Below the pieces are notes generated by a model that saw nothing but the letters and a program-made list of their open reading frames with translations, did no database searches and was not told the DNA's origin. A stretch of 64,000 nt of DNA from Acheta domesticus (taxonomy: Eukaryota; Arthropoda; Insecta; Orthoptera; Gryllidae): assembly GCA_031308135.1 (NCBI GenBank), contig JAHLJT010004567.1, positions 35,254,792-35,318,791 on the forward strand, written 5' to 3'. Position 1 is the first letter of the stretch. Every line of letters starts with the position of its first letter. Made by a program: the position numbers and the translations under genes. This document shows positions 22,648 through 33,309 of this stretch, in pieces.

Positions 22648-23655
22648 ATTTTCTTGTTTTACACTTTGACCCCAATTCCTTTGTTAACTTGATACTAGAG
22701 ATAGATAACTGGATACTAATTGAGACAGTTTTGCAGAACTATTAAATTAATTAAAAAATCACTTAAATATTGAATATAAAGCAGTATCAAAGAGGAATAT
22801 AAGCAAATACCTTGCATTGGAGCTCGGAAACTCGTCTGAAAATGACAGGCTCCGAAAACAGAAGCGCAAGCGGCGGGGGCATGGTACCACTTGAAAAGGG
22901 GAACTTTAATTTCCGCTCGGAGGCCGACGGGTGGCTCGCTTTATTGCGTTAGTTTATGCGATATTGATTTGTTATGAGCGCATTAGGCGGAAGCACGACG
23001 CGCGCCCAGCGCCCCTCGCGGACTCGCCATGAATTAGTTGGTGTCGTCTCCTGAAAAAGTGCTCGCAACAGCAAGACCTTCTGGTCAAAACCAGAGCCTT
23101 TTGTAGCGTCGTGCACAAACATAGATGTAACAACAGGGTGACCGCGTGACGTAGGAGAGACGCTCAGGACCGCGCGCTTGCCGCATGGGACCACCGGGTT
23201 AAGGGTGGGGCGACAGGACGTGACGTAGACGGAAAAGCCCAGAGAGAAGGGCGGAAGAGCGCGGCGAGCCTAGCTAGGCGAGCTCCGATGCTGCACTGGC
23301 CCTCTTTCGCTTCAAGCAGTCGACCTGTGCAGATCGGAGGCAGCCGCCGGATAGGGTGCGGACCGCTTGCGCGGAGGCTAGAGCCGGCAATGTAGTTTGC
23401 CGTGATGCAGTGAGACTCATGTGACGAGTCGTGTAGGAATTCTGCAGTACTTAACACGATCGGATTCGTTCGATAATTAAGTAGAGAGTGTGGTAGCCGT
23501 AGATTCAATATTACTTCTAATAGTGGGGTCGATTTATTTCGTTCATTTAGGTATTGTACTTAAGGTTTATTTGGGTGTTGGATTTATTTATTAACAAACT
23601 AGCAATAAGTTAAACCCACTCCCGTCTATGTGTTGTCGCAACCTGCATGACGCCA
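22648..23655. other. Unassigned stretch with a GC-rich core
   Basis: 22860-23420 is GC- and CpG-richer than its surroundings; the rest is AT-rich. Overlapping open frames on the minus strand (22949-23194 and 23164-23508) show no recognisable domain. A promoter or first exon cannot be excluded. Confidence 0.45.
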
Positions 23656-24035
23656 CACTTTGAACTCTCCATCAAAATCGGAGACAATGCTGGAGAGTGC
23701 TACTATAGGTGACGCTAGTGTCGCCGGGAGCAGCTATAGGTTAGGCTTGCCAACTTCCGCACATAAAATTAGCTAATTTTTGAGAAATACAAAAGTGTCT
23801 TCCAAATTTTCAATTATTCGTAATTTACACACATAAGAAACTGCTGAAAAAAACGCGAACATCGGCGCCACATTTTAACATGCCTGCTTGCAACCCGCAA
23901 ACCAACCACACAACAGCCACGCACATTTAAGTATCGTTGGCAGCAGTTCCTGTTTTAGTTCCTGTAAGAAGGTGCTACAGGAGAGCGCGCCATTGTAATG
24001 GTTTTACCACGTTATATGAGAGTTGAAAGGCCCTG
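23656..24035 (+). mobile_element. MITE-2, copy 3
   Basis: Starts ACTTTGAACTCTCCATC and ends GTTGAAAGGCCCTG. Internal landmarks are shared with the pair at 17389-18247, for example GTGTCGCCGGGAGCAGC, AACAGCCACGCAC, AAGTATCGTTGGCAGCAG and GTAAGAAGGTGCTACAGG. It lies 17 bp from the poly-A-type tail of the jockey-like LINE. Confidence 0.75.
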
Positions 24036-25439
24036 GTCACAACCCTGGAGGTCTATTTATTTATTTATTTATTTATTTGTCAAAAAACAGTAAAAACTGT
24101 ATACGACGTGTGGGGAAAGAAATTTATCTGCCGCACATTTTCTTGAGGGCCAGAATTAAAAAAACAAAAAAAAAAACGAAAAAATGAATTTAGAAAATAA
24201 TTATTTTAGAAAAATAAAAATATTAAAATATTTGAAAAATGTTATTTCCCGAGTTATGGAAAATCAATTTAAACGGTAAATGAACTACAAGCAAAAGGAG
24301 TGCTCAACAAAAACGTGCGCACAGTGAAGCTACATTTACGTTCAGAAGCAAAACAAGGGGCCATCTCAGCATTTGCTCAATGGACCAGGGAAACTGGACA
24401 AAAACCTGATCGAGATGTCTCCTGCTTCTCAAGTGGATATTTAAGCTGAAAATAGTTTGTGACCAAAAGAAGGTTTCGGTTAATTACACTTCGATTTCTT
24501 TAAAGTGGTCGATGACATTAGATCATTGTTGCACTTCCTGCTCTATAAAATGAATCTTTTTAACAGTAGTAAGCACGTTTCTGAGGCCATGAGGGCCCTT
24601 ATGAAGGACGTTCGCGAATTAATTAAAAAGATTAAAATGCTCGTTGGTCCGAGTGTGTGAAGAGTGAATTAGGGTGGAATTTGGTTGAAAAGTTTGGAGG
24701 TTCACATTTTTATGGTAGGCGGAAGAGATCCTTTGGAAAGCGTGTTCGTATGCCAAGTGGGAGCTTTGCTCAGGTAGAAGGTAGACTGGACACCTAGGTA
24801 TAAGATAGAGTGGAGCTAGGGGCATGAAAGGAGGAGAGAGTAGAATTTTCCGGATGCATTGGATTTTCGAATACATTCCGATATTTCAGATATATCATTG
24901 ATGGAATTTGAAGCTCCTGGTGGATTTGGAAGTTTAATATAAGCCAAGAGTATTCCAGTGATAGTCTTATATATTTAGTTTGTGTAGTCTGAAACTTTTG
25001 CAAGTCATGCAGGGCTAAATTGTGCCAAGTCTGTTAGCCAAACGTTTTGGTAGCATTATTATAGACTTACATATTAATAGCGCTAAATGTGATCGCAGAG
25101 GGGAATTTATGCAAATGAGGGGGAACAGCTAGGAGATTTTTTCTTTCGATTTAGTTACTAATGTTGAATAGCTAGCAAGTCTTTTACCTAGCAGAACACC
25201 CATATATTGTACTGGTGTAGTATTAGGGAGGTAAGGGACTGGAATGCTGTTAATTTGAAGAGGTGGGAGAAGAGATGTCGAAAGTGAAGTATTTTTGCTT
25301 GTGATTTGGGTTCATTGATTCGCCATTTTTTCGACCAGGAGATATAGTCATATTAATAAGGTTGAATATAGTAATGTTTTATATAATGTCGAGTTTGGAG
25401 ATAAATTGCGGTGTCTCATGCATGGATTGCTTATTGGCT

Positions 25440-25990
25440 TCTTGGAAGAGGAGAGTCAGCTATGTAAAGTGAAAACAAGAGGGGGGTAGTGCTAAACACT
25501 GAGGGAGTTCTGCCTTTATTTCGCAACTGGTATCAGAGTGTTGTTAACACTAAATTGGAACGTTGTTTTCAATAAAGCTTTGAATAATATATTGTAATCA
25601 GAATGCTGATAGTTTGTAGCTAACAATTAAATCGATGTATCAGACACGATCAAATGCTTGTGATACGTCAACAAAGATTGCTATGACATGATGTTTGCGG
25701 CGAAACTTGAAGCAATGAATTCTTCCAGTCGAAGTTGTTGATGCATAGTAGCGTAATTTGGGTGGAAACCAAATTGCATCTTTCGAATGGCTTGAGTTTG
25801 ACGGGCGTAAGTTAGTAGGCGTGATAGAAGTACTTTTTCAAAAAGTTTAGCTATCGCTAAAGCTAATTGGTCGATATTCATGAGCAAATGTGAGTTTTTA
25901 CCTGACTTGAGGAAAGGGATAATTATTGCTTTTCTCTTCAAGGACGGATAGTCTTCTAGTCATAAAGTGGCATTGAAGTTAGCTGCTAGC
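25440..25990 (-). pseudogene. LINE reverse transcriptase remnant
   Basis: Minus-strand translation in pieces gives KAIIIPFLKSGKN, then KLFEKVLLSRLLTYARQ and QFGFHPNYATMHQQLRL (25690-25945), resembling the finger/palm entry of non-LTR reverse transcriptases, where the family has FGFRP. Further on, IKAELPQCLALPPS (about 25490-25535) matches the A-G-V-P-Q-G-S-V-L-S-P block, and YIADS (about 25455-25470) sits where the catalytic YADD should be. The second catalytic Asp is replaced and frames are broken between the blocks, so no active enzyme is made. It belongs to the LINE at 24053-27340. Confidence 0.8.
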
Positions 25991-26689
25991 TATTCCCAAT
26001 TTGTGAGTTCATTTAAACCGTGATTAGGAATATTATGGAGACTGGAAGACATTTTAGCTTTAAGAGGTTTTATGATTTTGATTATTTCTGTGGGGGACTT
26101 AATTTAATATTATTTGAAAATATATTGTATGGTTGTTGTAGGTGATCCATTTTTGAGTAGTACGAGTATAGGATGTTCCTTACGGAGTTCGATGAACACG
26201 AACATCCTAAGTGTGCTGCAAGGCAGTTGCTTTGACAAGATCTGAGTAAGCCCATTTGCCGTTATATTGCGGGGAGAGAGAATACTAATGAGAATCGTAA
26301 TGATTTTGATTGTCCGCCGTAGTGGTGTCGTATTTAGATAAAAGAGTTGACTCAGGAATTGTTGAAAGTTCTGCAAGCAGAAATCATCTTGTTTTCGTTG
26401 TATTATTTTTGAAATATAGTTCAGCGCTCGTTTGATTTGTTTATTTCGCTGCCATATTGCGATATTGCCATGAATGTATTTGCTCTTCATTTTGATTAAT
26501 TCAGTTTCCCTTTTGAATGGACAGTTTCGGGAGTTTGCGGTTTAAAATTATATGTTGGTAACTTGAGCACTGTTTAAAGCATGATGGATGGAATTTTTCA
26601 ATTTTTCAATTTCACAATCAATTACAGATGACATAATCGTATTTGAGAGAAAGATTAATGAGTGGTTTAAAATTTCTTGGAAATAGTGC

Positions 26690-27335
26690 AGTTGTTTTTA
26701 TTGCTTTTTATGCATTTAGACATTTGAGGGGGGAGTGGCGTCCCTAGTGATATACCTATTGGTGAATGATCAGAATCGTATTCTGTTTCAACAGTCATAG
26801 AGATGGGCATTGATATGTGTTTGACAATGAGAAAATCCATAACATCAGCTTTCATTCTGTGGTCTGTTGGATAGTAAGTTGGTTCGTAGGGACATGGAGT
26901 TCTAGGTCCGGAGTACATCTAGTAATTTTAGACGTTGATCTCCTCGTTAGGTGGTTGCATTAAATCTCCATGTTATATTCTTGCATTTAAATTTGCCCAA
27001 TAAAACAAGGTGAGAGTAATGGGAAATTGTATTATAGTATGATGAGAGTGAAACATTTTTGTTCGGCGTTTGTAGGTTGCTAATATTGGAAAGGTCAATA
27101 ACTAAGAAGCGTATTCTTATAGTATCTATTTCAAGCACCGGACTGAAATCTTAGACCTGAGGATGGGGGATATCCTTATGTATTATTACTGCAACTCCCC
27201 AAAAAGCAATTGACATGATTCAGTCGTTGTGATATATTTTGAGTAGTGGTATGGAGAAGCGATCACCAGGAACTAGGTGCGTCTCCAATATGCAAACAAT
27301 ATGAATATGATATTCGAATACTAAGAAACGGCATC
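26690..27335 (-). pseudogene. LINE APE-type endonuclease remnant
   Basis: Minus strand. The N-terminal part near 27270-27240 reads ETHLVPGDRFSIP, the usual E-T-x-L of APE endonucleases. LLGKFKCKNITW at about 26980-27010 corresponds to the GDFN block, with both acidic D and N replaced by K. YYPTDHRMKADVMDFLIVK then DSDHSPIGI (26760-26880) is the C-terminal S-D-H active-site block, still intact. Stops separate these parts. The role in the living element was nicking target DNA for target-primed reverse transcription. Confidence 0.8.
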
Positions 27336-27361
27336 AGTTTCTCCTGTTCTTCGCAGATTAT

Positions 27362-28222
27362 TTCATAATTTCCTATTGTGTTTCGCACTTTGTTCATATA
27401 CGAAACCGTAGAATCGGACCCATATTCAGGACCCTGAGACACCTCTACTCATAGCTAGTAGAATACAGTTGCCCAGAACTTGTTTAGGTAATAACGGCCC
27501 AGTGGCGGCGGCTGACAGGGGACTCGCCAGAAGAGGAATCCTGCCGGTCCATCATTTTCCCCTCGTCGTGCAGCCCACCTCTAGCCCAAACAATATTAAT
27601 TTTAAAGTGGATTAAGTCTTCATAGAGGGGGTGACAATTCTCCTGACGGTGAAACGTTCTCCGCCACCCGACCAATAAAAGACAATGCACGAACTTATTT
27701 TTGTCGTACTATCTCAGTTCATTCCGTAATTTCCGGTTGTCTTGCGGAAATATTTGTAACCCTAGAATCGAAACCATATTCAGGACCCTGTGGCATCTCT
27801 ACTCATAGACAGTAGAATATAGTTGCCCAGAACTTGGTCAGGTAATAACGACGCAGTGGAGGCGGATGACAGAGGACTCTCCAGAAGGGGCGTTCTTGCC
27901 GGTCCATCATCTACCCCTCGTTGTGCAGCCCACCCCTATCCCAAACAATGTTAATTTTAAAGTGAATTAGGTCTTCATAGAGGGGGTGACAATTATTATC
28001 CTTACGGTGTAACGTTTTCCACCACCCGATCAATAAAAGACCATGCACGAACTTATTTTTGTCGCACTATCTCAGTTCATTCCGTAATTTCCGGTTGTCT
28101 TGCGGAAATATTTGTAATTCTACAATCGGAACCATATTCAGGACCCTGGGGCACCTCTGCTCATCGCTCGTGGAATACAGTTGCTCAGAACTTGGTCAAG
28201 TAATAACGGCGCAGTGGCGGCG
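27362..28222. repeat. ~357 bp tandem repeat, about 2.4 units
   Basis: Repeated landmarks: ATATTCAGGACCCTG near 27421, 27777 and 28134; TAATAACGNCGCAGTGG near 27490, 27845 and 28201; TTCCGGTTGTCTTGCGG near 27732 and 28087; AACTTATTTTTGTCG near 27691 and 28046. The period is 355-360 bp. It lies between the 5' end of the jockey-like LINE and a CpG-rich segment. Frames such as 27484-27690 are repeat by-products. Confidence 0.9.
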
Positions 28223-28570
28223 AAGGGGGAGGAGGAGGGACTCGTCCGAAGGCGCGCTCCCGTGAGGCCTTCCTCCCCCCTCCCCCCGCGCGACCGCCAT
28301 TCGCGCGCGGCGGAACGCCACTCGCGGGAGCCCAGCGCGCGATAATTACGTCATAACTATCCCGTTACATCCGGCGGTACATAGCGCTACACGCAACTTC
28401 CGCCGTTCTCCACTGCTCGTAACAAGCCCCATTTGTCACCACCGAGGAGGCGCCGCCGCCGCCGCCCCCGCCTCCCTCGCCGCCCCCGCCGCCCGCGCCG
28501 CCCCCGCCGCCCGAACCCAGAGCGAGCGTTCCGCGCTTCCTGACGTAACTCTGTCGAACAGTGAATGAAG
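28195..28570. promoter_or_regulatory. CpG-rich segment with paired CRE-like sites, possible promoter
   Basis: CpG-dense sequence with a CCG/CCGCCC-rich stretch at 28448-28511. It contains two palindrome-class CRE/ATF half-consensus sites in opposite orientation, TTACGTCA at 28346-28353 and TGACGTAA at 28541-28548, and CCGCCATT at 28301. CpG islands with CRE sites are common in housekeeping promoters, but no transcript or exon is visible next to it, so the regulatory reading is inference. It could equally be a decayed GC-rich repeat. Confidence 0.4.
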
Positions 28571-28718
28571 CGGCCTCTGGTGGAAGCGTCTACGGCAGTT
28601 ACTCTGACAGAACGCTGTTTCAGACAGGATATCAGGACACTGAGGGAACTCACCAGTTTACTATGAATTTGTCGAAATATACTAATACTTAAATTGTTAA
28701 AAATCCCTTATAATTATT

Positions 28719-29450
28719 TCATCAACTGATGTCACTGCAGTGTCTCTGGGAGATCCTGGAGATCCAGTCGTGACGGTGGCAGAATTTTCGACACTATACT
28801 GCGGTTTTTCTAACTTTGCCCCAGAAGGCCTGTCTTCAGGATGGAATATGTCACGGTATTTTGCGACGTTCTCAGTCGTGCCGCCAGATATCGGATGATC
28901 GCGACCGTATCAAGCAGTGCTTGCGATCATGCGACGTCTAGCGGCACAACAGAGAAAGACGCGAAATGCCGTGTGATATTCCATCGTGGCCATAGGGGCT
29001 TGGGAGGCAGAGTTAGAAAAATCGCACTATAGCAACATCACTAGGTCGAATTCAGTCGCTGTCTGCAGGAGAATTCTAGCAGCCGCCTGTTCCGATCAGT
29101 AGTTTTCCGTGGTTTCTCCGATCAATACCAGGTGAATATCGGAGAAGCACCCTACCAAACTGGCCAAGGGTTGCGCGCGATCTTTCCTTCCTCTTCCTTT
29201 TCCTTTCCTCATCTCTTGCACCCTTACCATACCGGGAGACCGGTTAGGAGATTAGAGTTTGTTCCAGATGGAGCGGTGTCTGTTAACGGGAGATATCTGA
29301 TTGGGAAACCCCGATAGCCGAAGGTAGGCCGGCGGCGGTCACCATCCAGCAGGACAAGATTATCGTCAGCTCTCAAGTAAAAACTATATACTATACTTAC
29401 GGGGCTAATGAACTTAGCAGTTAACGTGCCCTGAATCACTAATAATCAAT
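28719..29450 (+). mobile_element. SINE-A copy 5, 5' truncated and split by a MITE
   Basis: Begins inside the head (ATCAACTGATGTCACTGCAG) without the A box. The body reads to TTTTCGACACTA at 28796, is interrupted by MITE-1, then resumes TAGCAACATCACTAGGTCG at 29030 and continues to the ATCAATTATTCAATCA tail. The interruption lies within the ACACTAGCTTGTCAGCTAGG block of intact copies, so the SINE came first. Confidence 0.88.
28797..29029 (+). mobile_element. MITE-1 inserted in SINE-A
   Basis: 233 bp with long inverted termini (TACTGCGGTTTTTCTAAC and GTTAGAAAAATCGCACTA). Both sides show TA (28795-28796 and 29030-29031). Comparison with uninterrupted SINE-A shows a TA target duplicated on insertion, the Tc1/mariner signature. 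The interior matches the three copies at 20196-20888. Confidence 0.9.
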
Positions 29451-29667
29451 TATTCAATCATTAAAATAATTAACTTCTTTTGGTATTATTATATCCGTGG
29501 AGATTTGTATAAGTATTCTGATAGGTCTCTCAACCTACTACCACATTTACGACACACTGTCCCTTGAATTTGAAGCTTAAATTTTAGTTGTTAATGATGT
29601 CATCTGTATAGAAAGACAATGCTTTAATTAAACAGTTACTGCGTGAAGTGACTGATACTTTCATACA
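29451..29667. other. AT-rich spacer, nothing recognised
   Basis: No feature seen. Confidence 0.4.
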
Positions 29668-30717
29668 GAGTCTTTAGCTTATCTCGCACCCATGACTGGT
29701 AGCGCCTGTTCTTGTTTTGGCAATTTGGTAACCGCGTTTCTTTGGCTCCTTTCAATACTGCCATGGCTGGCACGTCAAGACAGCAGAGGAGGAAGTGAAC
29801 TGCGCGTCATAATCTGCAGAAACTCTCCTCTTTCTGTGTTTTCCCATTCAAGGGCTTCGGCGGGCAGGTACCCGCTCACACACCAGAATCTTTTCACGCT
29901 GCGCAGGGTGAGTGGGGTGGGCTGGGCTGAGGCATGAGCCAGCAAAAAAAAACGTCTCTTCAAGCGATTCTTTCCAGTATGCTTAAGAAAAAGAATAGTA
30001 ACACTGAAGCTGGGGAGGGAAGTTATAACTGATTTTTCGATTTATTAACAGCAACGTAACAATAATTATTATTTAATGAACGCCGGATCACAGAGAAATC
30101 ACAAAGATATTTCATGAAACATCACCACCAAGCTGTTCATTATTTATAATAATAATTATTTTCATTGAAACTGGAAATTATTTACTTTTATTTTTATTTA
30201 TTTTATTTTATGTTACATAAACTACAAAGGTTATTAACAAGCTGGAAATTAAACTAATAGAGAAATCTTAATAAAATTAATAAATATTAATAAAATAAAC
30301 CTAAATTTGTAGATTTCCAATAATTTCTCCTCCTTTCCTTTCTCCTTTTGTTGGGAACTGGCATTTCCAGAAATTTTTATTGAAACATTTCCTGACTAAG
30401 GAGGATTTAGTGCTGAAGTAAACTTCCACCAAAAATACACGCTGATCCCTCGTCAACATTTTTGAAGCGATTCTTCTTTCCTAAACGTGAGTTCCTACGA
30501 TTATGAATGAAACGTGAATGAATGACTGCCCAAGTACAGAATAAGTGCTTACTCTTTCTTTCAAATTAAATAGCCCCGTTCTCCTACCCCGATATCTGCG
30601 ACGGGCAGTAGGTCGTGAAAAGTGAAAGGAAACCAAAGGTATTTCACGCGTTGCCAAATTGCCAAAACAAGAGGTTGTGCTCTCAGTTATGGGTTGCGAG
30701 TAAGACTAAAGACCGAG
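29668..30717. mobile_element. Inverted-repeat-bounded segment, possible non-autonomous DNA element
   Basis: The left end (29668-29753) and right end (30625-30717) are imperfect inverted copies over about 85 bp. Left: GTCTTTAGCTTATCTCGCACC and TTGTTTTGGCAATTTGG. Right, reverse complemented: GTCTTTAGTCTTACTCGCAACC and TTGTTTTGGCAATTTGG. The interior is AT-rich and has no transposase. No target duplication was recognised, so the exact ends are uncertain. Pairs of inverted sequence can also arise by rearrangement. Confidence 0.6.
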
Positions 30718-31052
30718 CATTTCCTGGTTTTACTATAAAAAGTGAACTACTTCTAAGATCGTATTTGTTATTAAAGTATAAAAAATGAATCTCAGAAAAA
30801 CAATAATTATTAAAGGAAAGAACTTAAATTAGAGGAAGTAATAAACTCAGGCTCTTCTAATTCCGCTGAGATTGGTGTTTAGCGCATTTCCCTGGCGTTT
30901 ATGGTTCAGAAATGTTCTGTCACATGAATTCTCATAACTGACTTTACAAGAAACGATGACCGCTATTATATTAGACTGTTTGTTATAGATGTTATATACA
31001 TATGATTCCTGCAATACATTTGTCTTCACATGGTCATGAACAAATATAAGTA

Positions 31053-31908
31053 TAGTATTCCCTCGGTATCCGCGAATTCGCGAGTACGAACATTGGCGAG
31101 TGCATCTTTTTGTCGTACGTGTTTGTTTTTTTGTTGTTTTTTTTGAAAGCGAGTAGATTTCATTTCCTTTATAAGCATCATCTGGGAACCGAACACAAAA
31201 ACATATCGGAGCTCGAAATATCACGTTCTGCAAAAATGTCAATTTACATTAATAGACAACACAATTGTAAATATTCCAGTCAGTTGCGTCAAGTTGGAGG
31301 TACGGGTTTTGGCTACACGAACAGAAAAAACATTCAGGAATCTGAGCATATCTCTTTATAATGATTTCACTGAAGAGTAGCTTCGGGAAATAATCAGGGA
31401 AGAAAGTCTCCTCGAACGTAAAATTATGAACTAACGGAAGTGAAGCTGCGTCCTGGAGCAACTTCAATGTCAAAATTGTTTATGGCGTTCTGAAATTTCA
31501 AGCTCTAGTGGAAAGGGCATTTGAATATGATCAGAACATGGAAATTACTTCGAAATTCAAGAGAAAAAAGAAGCAGCAACTTTTCCACATTTGGATATTA
31601 GAATGAGGAGGGTGATGAAACAAAAAAATTACCAAATCGTATATCAAATCTTTTTCATCTTTCAAATAAGTTCCAAATATTGTTTTATTTCTTCTCCTTG
31701 GGGTGTTAATTATGAATTTTCTTTGCAGTAATGTTTACTCTGATCTACTGCAATTGTTTGTAATTTTCTTTCTTTATTAAACAGTTGTTCGATATCCAGG
31801 AACCTAACCCACGTTTTCTTTCATTAAAAGATAGACTCAACATTCGCGGATTTGACATTCGCGATGCTTTCCGGGTACCTAACTCCTGCGAATGTTGAGA
31901 GATTACTG
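31053..31908. mobile_element. Pogo/Tigger-like non-autonomous element
   Basis: Terminal inverted repeats TAGTATTCCCTCGGTATCCG and, at the right read inverted, CAGTAATCTCTCAACATTCG resemble the CAGTNNTCCCTC..TCCGCG ends of pogo-class elements. TA flanks both ends (31051-31052, 31909-31910). Internal GCGAATTCGCGAG and CGCGAATGTC motifs lie close to the ends. The ~855 bp interior shows no recognisable transposase. The plus-strand frame at 31110-31361 has no domain I can name. Confidence 0.6.
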
Positions 31909-31910
31909 TA

Positions 31911-32237
31911 TTAGGGAGTGAGACAACACTATTCTCAAAAATGTTTTAGTCAGATCCAAAATGTTATTTTACTGTGAAGAAAATGATTCTTGCTTCTTTT
32001 CATTATTGAAGGATCTTCATACGTTATGTTGCTGCTATACCGAGCACTGACAGGACATTTTTCACAATGGCGTGCCACTCTTGAGTAAAAAATAATGGCC
32101 TATAAAATAATACTAGCCTTTTGGATTGAACTTAAACACCAAAATGATTACGAACAGTTTCCTACTCTGCGAACTAATATTGCCTTGAGTGACAGAGCAC
32201 AAACACAAAACGTTTATTGATTTTTTTGTTACGAGTA
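31911..32237. other. Unassigned AT-rich stretch
   Basis: No gene or repeat recognised. Confidence 0.45.
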
Positions 32238-32447
32238 TTCAAGGTCGCATCACCTACTAGGACATTAGCAACCACTAGTTGAATTTAACGCTATGGTATG
32301 AGGATGAAACGATATGGTGATGAGAGTGGGATGAAAGGACGGTCACATACAATCCTGCTCGAGACGGGAGCTCGAACCCGCGATCCTCTCGGATCCGAGA
32401 TCACAACGGCACTACTCTCTTAGCGATCACGGACACGGGGCCGACGT
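32238..32447 (-). mobile_element. SINE-B, antisense copy
   Basis: Reads on plus as AAGGTCGCATCACCTAC (the 3' stem-loop region), then the body with ATGAAACGATATGGTGATG, GGGAGCTCGAACCCGCG (antisense B box), TCTTAGCGATCACGGAC (A-box side) and GGGGCCGACG (5' head). It matches the sense copy at 10266-10479 through its whole length. Confidence 0.85.
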
Positions 32448-33295
32448 CGATTGAATTTTGTTGGTGTCAAAGAGCGAATCAGAATAATATAAATTGATTC
32501 TAAAGGCGGTATGTTTTTGGTGACACTATTTTACATGCCAGTAGGAATTTTACATACTATGTGAGAATTTGAGGACCTTAATGTTTCAAATGGAAGATAC
32601 AAAACGTATTAAAGGAAAAAAATCTAACGGTTAATTAACTAGCATATTACATAGAACATAAGCGATTTATTTTCAAAAGGTTTAAATGTTCGAGTGTTCT
32701 CCTTTACGCTTTAGATGAAAGTGTATTAAAGATGTTTAACACCCGGTTAGCGTAGTGTGCTCTTGCTTAAGTGTTCCTTTCCATTCTCGGAAACCACTCC
32801 AAGAGGCAGTGGCGAAACATTTGTTAAACGCTTAGTAATTCAAGTAGCAACGGCGTAAACAGCCTTCTGTCTTTCCCCCTCGCGTTTGCCAAATCATCTC
32901 GGGATCACATCCAACGCAGAACGCTCACTTCTTACAGTCCTCGTCCTGGAGGAACAGCATCTACAACGGCAGGCAGCCGTTCGTCTCTCGGATGAGAAAC
33001 GCAGCCAGTGGGTCTTTCGAAGAATGCGGCTTAATGGCCGGATTTAAGTCCGCGCTCGCGCAGCCATAACAATACATTTTTCGAGACCTCCTCTCGGAGC
33101 CCCGCGAAGCAATGCCAGGCCTCCTAAGCCGAGAGCGCGCGGTCGATATTCCCTTCTGCTAATGCACGTCATGAGAGGGCCAACACAATCTCTAAAGCGG
33201 ATTGAAAAATCCCGGGCAGCGCGTGGGGCGACTCGGTGCTGCACTCCCGCGGAGAAATCGTACAGCTGCACAGTGCGCCGAAACGTGACACAAAT
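32448..33295. other. Unassigned stretch with GC-richer right half
   Basis: 32860-33280 is GC-richer. The minus-strand frame 33044-33322 has no recognisable domain and runs into the LINE target duplication. Nothing else seen. Confidence 0.45.
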
Positions 33296-33309
33296 AAAAG
33301 ATTGTTCTT

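Larger units (their letters stand above)
24053..27340 (-). mobile_element. Jockey-like LINE, nearly 3.3 kb, heavily decayed
   Basis: The 3' tail is (AAATA/TAAA)n, seen on plus as TTTATTTATTTA at 24053-24077. On the minus strand the order is an APE-type endonuclease (about 27335-26750), a reverse transcriptase (about 25990-25440), then C-terminal sequence and a ~550 bp AT-rich 3' region. Many frameshifts and stops show it is dead. No gag-like first ORF was found, so it is 5' truncated or too decayed there. The clade (jockey/CR1-like) is inferred from the endonuclease-RT order and motifs. Confidence 0.82.

Noticed and set aside
29692..29937. Possible exon ending at a GGTGAGT donor near 29907
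   Set aside because: The left part is the inverted end of a repeat-like element; there is no acceptor and no recognisable peptide.
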